A stretch of DNA of 64,000 bases, from positions 62,001-126,000 of IMG/VR virus record IMGVR_UViG_3300031758_000011; one strand, 5' to 3'. This document shows positions 62,324 to 64,000 of this stretch, piece by piece. The notes under the pieces are model-generated. The model worked only from the letters and a program-made list of their open reading frames with translations. It made no database searches and was not told the origin of the DNA. Source of the stretch: a virus. The position numbers were made by a program, and so were the translations under genes. Numbering within the stretch: the first letter of the stretch is position 1; each line of letters opens with the position of its first letter.

Positions 62324-62792
62324 GAAACATTCTAACCAATCTTCTTGGAAGAAGATTGCTATGGTATTTTTTGATGGTGACGTTGCTGAATATTATGCAT
62401 GGTTCATCAAGAAAAGATACAATCTTATATTAAACAAACCGCTACGTGGTGCTCACATTTCATTTATCAACGATAGTATGAAAGATTTATCACAAAACGG
62501 TGTGTTGTCAGCAGAAGAAGTTGAAGCTAAATGGGAAGAAGTTAAGAAAAAATGGGATGGTAAAAAAATTGATATAGTCTTAGACTTAGACCCTAGAACC
62601 AACTCAGAACATTGGTGGTTAAACATTCCACATGAAGAAAGAGAACAACTCCAATCAATTAGAGATGAATTAGGTTTGGGTAGACCATATTTCGGAATGC
62701 ACATGTCAATTGGGTATGCAAATGAGAAAAACATTCACCATTCATCATATATTCACGATTTAATTAAAAAAGGTTTCATAAAATTTGCATAA
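62250..62792 (+). CDS. 2H phosphoesterase-like protein
   Basis: 180 residues (an ATG at 62265 is an alternative start). Two H-x-S-x motifs, RGAHISFIND and FGMHMSIGYAN, spaced about 110 residues, mark the 2H phosphoesterase superfamily. Members hydrolyse 2',3'-cyclic phosphates or 2'-5' linkages, including phage enzymes that cut cyclic oligonucleotide signals. Substrate here is unknown. Start lies inside the preceding gene. Confidence 0.6.
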   Translation: MNEEKMQGRITLSGTIGFEPEDRTKKHSNQSSWKKIAMVFFDGDVAEYYAWFIKKRYNLILNKPLRGAHISFINDSMKDLSQNGVLSAEEVEAKWEEVKKKWDGKKIDIVLDLDPRTNSEHWWLNIPHEEREQLQSIRDELGLGRPYFGMHMSIGYANEKNIHHSSYIHDLIKKGFIKFA

Positions 62793-62807
62793 GTCAAAAA
62801 TGATTTA

Positions 62808-62815
62808 TACATTTG
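62808..62815 (+). promoter_or_regulatory. Host-type promoter -7 element TACATTTG
   Basis: 24 nt before the transporter ATG at 62840. Confidence 0.6.
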
Positions 62816-62839
62816 TATTATAAATTTAAAAATTAAATA

Positions 62840-63736
62840 ATGAGTAGTTCAAATTCAACAAAAGCGGTGATGGTTGCTTTAACTGGTAACGGTTTAATTA
62901 CTATCTTAAAATTTATTGCAGCGTTTTTCACTAAAAGTGCGTCAATGATGGCTGAAGCTATCCACTCTAGTGCAGATTGTTTAAACCAAATATTTTTATT
63001 GATTGGTAATAAAAGAACCAAAAAAGAAAACGATGAGTTACACCCGTTTGGTTATGGTCGTGAAGAGTATTTTTGGGGGTTTATGGTTGCAATATTATTG
63101 TTTTTTGGTGGTGCTGCATATTCATTTTATGAAGGGATTCATAAAATTGGTAATCCAGAACCAGTACAACATGTTACATGGGCGTTAGCTGTATTAGGTA
63201 TATCATTAATAATTGAAGCTAAATCTTTTTATGTTGCATTAAAAGAATTGCGTAAAACATCCAAAGCGTCATTTTTTAAAGCAATAAAGAAATCAGTTGA
63301 TATTAACTTAATAGTGATACTATTGGAAGATGCAGCGGCATTGATTGGTTTAGCAATAGCGTTTATTTGTACGTGTTTAGCTATTTGGTTACCAATATTT
63401 GATGGTATAGGTAGTATAATGGTAGGTATGACGTTGTGTTATGTTTCATACTCGTTAGTGAATGAATTACGTAAGTTGATTATTGGTGAAAGTATGCCTA
63501 GAAAAGATAGAGTGCGTATCAAAGAAATAATTAGCGATTTTGAGTTGGTAACACATGTAAATAGAATAAAAACAATGACGATGGGTAAAAATAACTATTT
63601 GTTATTGATATCAATAAATGGTGATGACTTTATGAAAGTATATAACGTTGAAGACACTGTTGAAGAAATGAAACGTGATATAATGAAAGAGTTTAAACAA
63701 ATTAGTGAAATATATATCGAAATAAGTGAAAATTAA
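62840..63736 (+). CDS. Cation diffusion facilitator (CDF) metal transporter
   Basis: 298 residues with about six membrane segments. CDF motifs: AEAIHSSADCLNQ (H-x-x-x-D metal site), HPFGYGREEYFWG after segment 2, and VILLEDAAALIGL (D in segment 5), then a cytoplasmic domain (HVNRIKTMTMGKNNYLLLIS). It exports Zn2+ or related divalent ions in exchange for protons. It has its own early promoter. The length is normal and the gene looks intact. Metal transporters are rare in phages. Confidence 0.85.
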   Translation: MSSSNSTKAVMVALTGNGLITILKFIAAFFTKSASMMAEAIHSSADCLNQIFLLIGNKRTKKENDELHPFGYGREEYFWGFMVAILLFFGGAAYSFYEGIHKIGNPEPVQHVTWALAVLGISLIIEAKSFYVALKELRKTSKASFFKAIKKSVDINLIVILLEDAAALIGLAIAFICTCLAIWLPIFDGIGSIMVGMTLCYVSYSLVNELRKLIIGESMPRKDRVRIKEIISDFELVTHVNRIKTMTMGKNNYLLLISINGDDFMKVYNVEDTVEEMKRDIMKEFKQISEIYIEISEN

Positions 63737-63737
63737 T

Positions 63738-64000
63738 ATGGAAGATAAAGTAAAAGAAATTATTGATTTTGATGATTACAAATCAACAATGTTTGATAAA
63801 ATAAGATGGTGGTTACAAGACCTTAGATATTACCCACGTAACTTTGTGATTAGCGTTAAAAATTTGATATCGTGGTTTCCAATTATATGGAAAGACAGAG
63901 ATTGGGACGACCATTATATCTTTGAGGTTTTAAAATTTAAAATCAAAAGACAAGCAAAATATATTGCTGAAAGAGATTTCCATACTAGTGCAAAACGTGA
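63738..64000 (+). CDS. Hypothetical protein, 3' end outside window
   Basis: ATG at 63738, 1 nt after the transporter stop; open to the window end (87 complete codons). Trp/Arg-rich (MFDKIRWWLQDLRYYPRNFV) with WFPIIWKDRDWDDHYIFEVL, a pattern common in hypothetical proteins of large phages. Function unknown. Confidence 0.65.
   Translation, partial: MEDKVKEIIDFDDYKSTMFDKIRWWLQDLRYYPRNFVISVKNLISWFPIIWKDRDWDDHYIFEVLKFKIKRQAKYIAERDFHTSAKR

Noticed and set aside
2-64000. Genome-wide reassignment of TAG
   Set aside because: Several well-supported genes end in TAG at a natural domain end (for example 8058, 14966, 23193, 32049), and only one gene shows an in-frame TAG, so the standard code with local suppression fits better.

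Overview
The window is AT-rich and densely coded, and it looks like part of a large (jumbo-size) T4-related phage of a Bacteroidetes/Flavobacteriia-like host. The T4 link rests on gp46/gp47-like recombination proteins, a DnaG-type primase, a gp30-like DNA ligase, an Rnl1 RNA ligase and a tail-tube-like protein. The host assignment rests on TTTG/TTG...TAnnTTTG promoters, absence of Shine-Dalgarno sequences, a sigma factor of the Bacteroidetes primary type, and a secreted protein with a type IX secretion-like tail. Nearly all genes are on the + strand. No integrase, capsid, terminase or portal gene is visible, so this is only part of the genome.

Layout. 0-3.2 kb: two structural proteins. 3.2-11 kb: replication/recombination (RuvC-like nuclease, primase, PD-(D/E)XK nuclease, SbcD and SbcC homologues). 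11-12 kb: a phage sigma-70 factor. 12-21 kb: late membrane, tail and probably head-associated proteins. 19.4-24.8 kb: a lysozyme locus broken up by GIY-YIG endonucleases, then a complete two-component system in one operon with a holin-like protein and a YkuD-like enzyme. 25-31 kb: small genes, RNase HII, two lipoproteins, and a Ro/TROVE-like protein followed by a structured RNA. 32-36 kb: DnaJ, ClpP and a tmRNA. 36-48 kb: stable-RNA region with about a dozen recognisable tRNAs, tRNA remnants, a candidate large ncRNA, two HNH endonucleases, a CUA suppressor tRNA beside an amber-interrupted peptidyl-tRNA hydrolase gene, an FKBP isomerase and a CCA-adding enzyme. 48-64 kb: T9SS-like secreted protein, RNA repair enzymes (kinase-cyclic phosphodiesterase fusion, Rnl1, a split Rnl2-like ligase), Nudix, DNA ligase, an H-Y-E PARP, a 2H phosphoesterase and a CDF metal transporter.

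Two promoter classes stand out. Host-like TAnnTTTG elements lie 5-40 nt before early/metabolic genes, giving very short leaders. A second motif, ATATTTAT, lies 4-36 nt upstream of structural, lysis, signalling and endonuclease genes on both strands and is the probable late promoter, perhaps read by the phage sigma factor. Many ATATTTAT genes begin with a short basic leader ending in L-x-E or similar, resembling T4 capsid-targeting peptides.

The most notable content is a phage-borne translation and RNA quality-control set: tmRNA, ClpP, two PTH2-like proteins, CCA-adding enzyme, RNA repair, Ro-like protein with a putative Y-like RNA, tRNAs and an amber suppressor. To this are added signalling genes rare in phages (histidine kinase/response regulator, PARP).
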